A stretch of 23,696 nucleotides of DNA from an uncultured Eubacteriales bacterium. GTDB taxonomy: Bacteria > Bacillota > Clostridia > Peptostreptococcales > Anaerovoracaceae. Shown in pieces: positions 22,641-23,696 of this stretch. Each line of letters opens with the position of its first letter. The first letter of the stretch is position 1. The DNA is taken from the NCBI GenBank assembly GCA_902766915.1, contig CACXFN010000164.1:1-23696 (forward strand). Reading direction: 5' to 3'. The notes beneath the pieces were generated by a model, which ran no database searches, had not been told where the DNA came from, and saw nothing but the letters and a program-made list of their open reading frames with translations. The translations under genes and the position numbers were made by a program.

Positions 22641-23696
22641 ATGAATAATAGACTATATATGAATTGCAAAAAACGTAAAAATACAAGGATGTTTTTTTTA
22701 TGTGTACTTTTGATAATAGTTCTCTTTTCCGGCCTAAGCGTAACTGCTTTTGCTGATGACGAATATGAAGACATTCGTGTATCAGGATCCGATCGGTACG
22801 GAACAGCCCAGAAGGTATTCGAATTATGGCTTTCAATGGGGAAAAGCACCCCTCAGGATGTAGTAGTAGCCAGTGGGAAGAACTATCCCGACGCTCTTTC
22901 CGGTGCCTATTTTGCATATAGCAAAAATGCACCATTGATATTAATAAATGACAAAAACTATCAGGACACTGTGACAGATTTACTGTCAAAGGTGCCTGCA
23001 AATCAGGCAGGAACAATATATATCCTTGGTGGAATGGCTGCAGTGCCATATGAGTTTGAGGAAAATATAGAAAGACTCGGCTATGTAAGCAAGCGTCTAG
23101 GCGGTGCAAACAGAATTGAAACCAATCTATTGATTCTTAATGAATCGGTGGACGATAAAAGCGATATAATTATTTGCTCAGGAAAAAACTATCCTGACGC
23201 ATTATCTGCATCAGGCATAAGGCTTCCAATCATGTTGGTGGGAGATAAGCTTACAGAGGAGCAGGATCTGTTCTTATCCAATAAGGTGAGCGGTCGAATC
23301 TTTATCATAGGAGGAGAATCTGCTGTAAATACTGATATAGAAACAGCGGCAAAAAAATATGGCAATGTAACCAGACTTGCAGGTAAGAATAGATATGAAA
23401 CTTCCTATGAAGTAGCAAAGCATTTCTACAGTGTGGGTTACCATAAGGCGGACAACGTATTGTTTGCCTATGGGAAGAACTTCCCGGATGGCCTGGTTGC
23501 AGGTCCCTTGGCCATGAGAAATGGTGCGCCAATCCTTTTGATGGATAAGGACAATCATTCAGCTGCAAGGAAATTTGTTCAGGAAAACGGAATAGAAAAA
23601 TCAATTACAGTAGGTGGTTCCGCCATTATTCCCGATGAAGCAATTAAGGCAATAATGACTAAGGAAGAACCTAAAGAGGAATCCCTTAAAGAGACC
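22641..23696 (+). CDS. Secreted protein with three cell-wall-binding type 2 (CWB2) repeats, 3'-truncated
   Basis: The frame is open from the ATG to the window end (352 residues), so the C-terminus is missing. GTGAGG ten bases upstream supports this start; a second ATG lies six codons on. A basic N-terminus and hydrophobic stretch (17-33) end in a likely signal-peptidase site, TAFA38|DD. Three CWB2 modules follow: about 46-137 (RVSGSDRYGTA, then NYPDALSGAYFA and YILGGMAAVP), 152-238 (RLGGANRIETN, NYPDALSASG, FIIGGESAV) and 245-335 (RLAGKNRYETS, NFPDGLVAGPLA, VGGSAIIPDEA). In clostridial cell-wall proteins three such repeats form the module that binds wall polymer non-covalently. The sequence turns Lys/Glu rich (KEEPKEESLKE) at the edge, likely a linker to an unseen effector domain. 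It has its own promoter, and its function is unknown. Confidence 0.9.
   Translation, partial: MNNRLYMNCKKRKNTRMFFLCVLLIIVLFSGLSVTAFADDEYEDIRVSGSDRYGTAQKVFELWLSMGKSTPQDVVVASGKNYPDALSGAYFAYSKNAPLILINDKNYQDTVTDLLSKVPANQAGTIYILGGMAAVPYEFEENIERLGYVSKRLGGANRIETNLLILNESVDDKSDIIICSGKNYPDALSASGIRLPIMLVGDKLTEEQDLFLSNKVSGRIFIIGGESAVNTDIETAAKKYGNVTRLAGKNRYETSYEVAKHFYSVGYHKADNVLFAYGKNFPDGLVAGPLAMRNGAPILLMDKDNHSAARKFVQENGIEKSITVGGSAIIPDEAIKAIMTKEEPKEESLKET

Noticed and set aside
22615..23109. Minus-strand open frame opposite the CWB2 gene
   Set aside because: The plus-strand frame encodes clear CWB2 repeats with a signal peptide and promoter. The minus frame has no family features.

Overview
The window is a block of chromosome from a low-to-moderate GC Gram-positive anaerobe, most likely class Clostridia. 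The evidence is the Firmicutes-type division and cell-wall (dcw) gene order, AGGAGG-type ribosome binding sites, heavy AGA/GGA codon use, a PASTA-bearing transpeptidase, a sortase-type surface protein and a protein with cell-wall-binding type 2 (CWB2) repeats. I cannot assign a genus. The dcw cluster does not run on into spoIIGA-sigE-sigG after ftsZ, so nothing here proves sporulation. Every gene I can support is on the + strand.

Bases 1-8129 are a tightly packed dcw operon: a class B penicillin-binding protein (5' end outside the window), murF, mraY, murD, a SEDS polymerase (ftsW/spoVE), murG and ftsQ/divIB. Neighbouring genes overlap or lie 1-7 bases apart. Together they finish the UDP-MurNAc-pentapeptide precursor, load it on the lipid carrier (lipid I, then lipid II), and polymerise and crosslink it at the septum. 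ftsZ follows after a 114-base AT-rich leader with its own likely promoter and ends at a strong hairpin terminator.

Bases 9497-18810 are a translation and maintenance block: a TrmH/SpoU-family RNA methyltransferase, pheS, pheT, zapA, mutS2 and argS. pheS and pheT are separated by a 174-base spacer with tandem repeats and a candidate promoter. zapA and mutS2 overlap by four bases. A radical SAM protein and an unnamed TPR protein follow (18847-20898).

The last 2.8 kb is an accessory surface region and the most interesting part. A good sigma-A-type promoter (TTGATT-17-TATAAT) drives a short cobalamin riboswitch, whose 3' hairpin can cover the ribosome binding site of the next gene. That gene encodes a secreted protein with a DUF4430 (transcobalamin C-terminal-like) domain, low-complexity linkers and a C-terminal VPKTG sortase-type anchor. 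The simplest reading is a wall-anchored corrinoid-capture protein made when B12 is scarce. After a terminator, a second promoter drives a secreted CWB2 protein cut off by the window end.

A second theme is short tandem duplications (10-22 bp). Several sit at gene ends and copy or lie next to the upstream stop codon; others form in-frame repeats inside genes.
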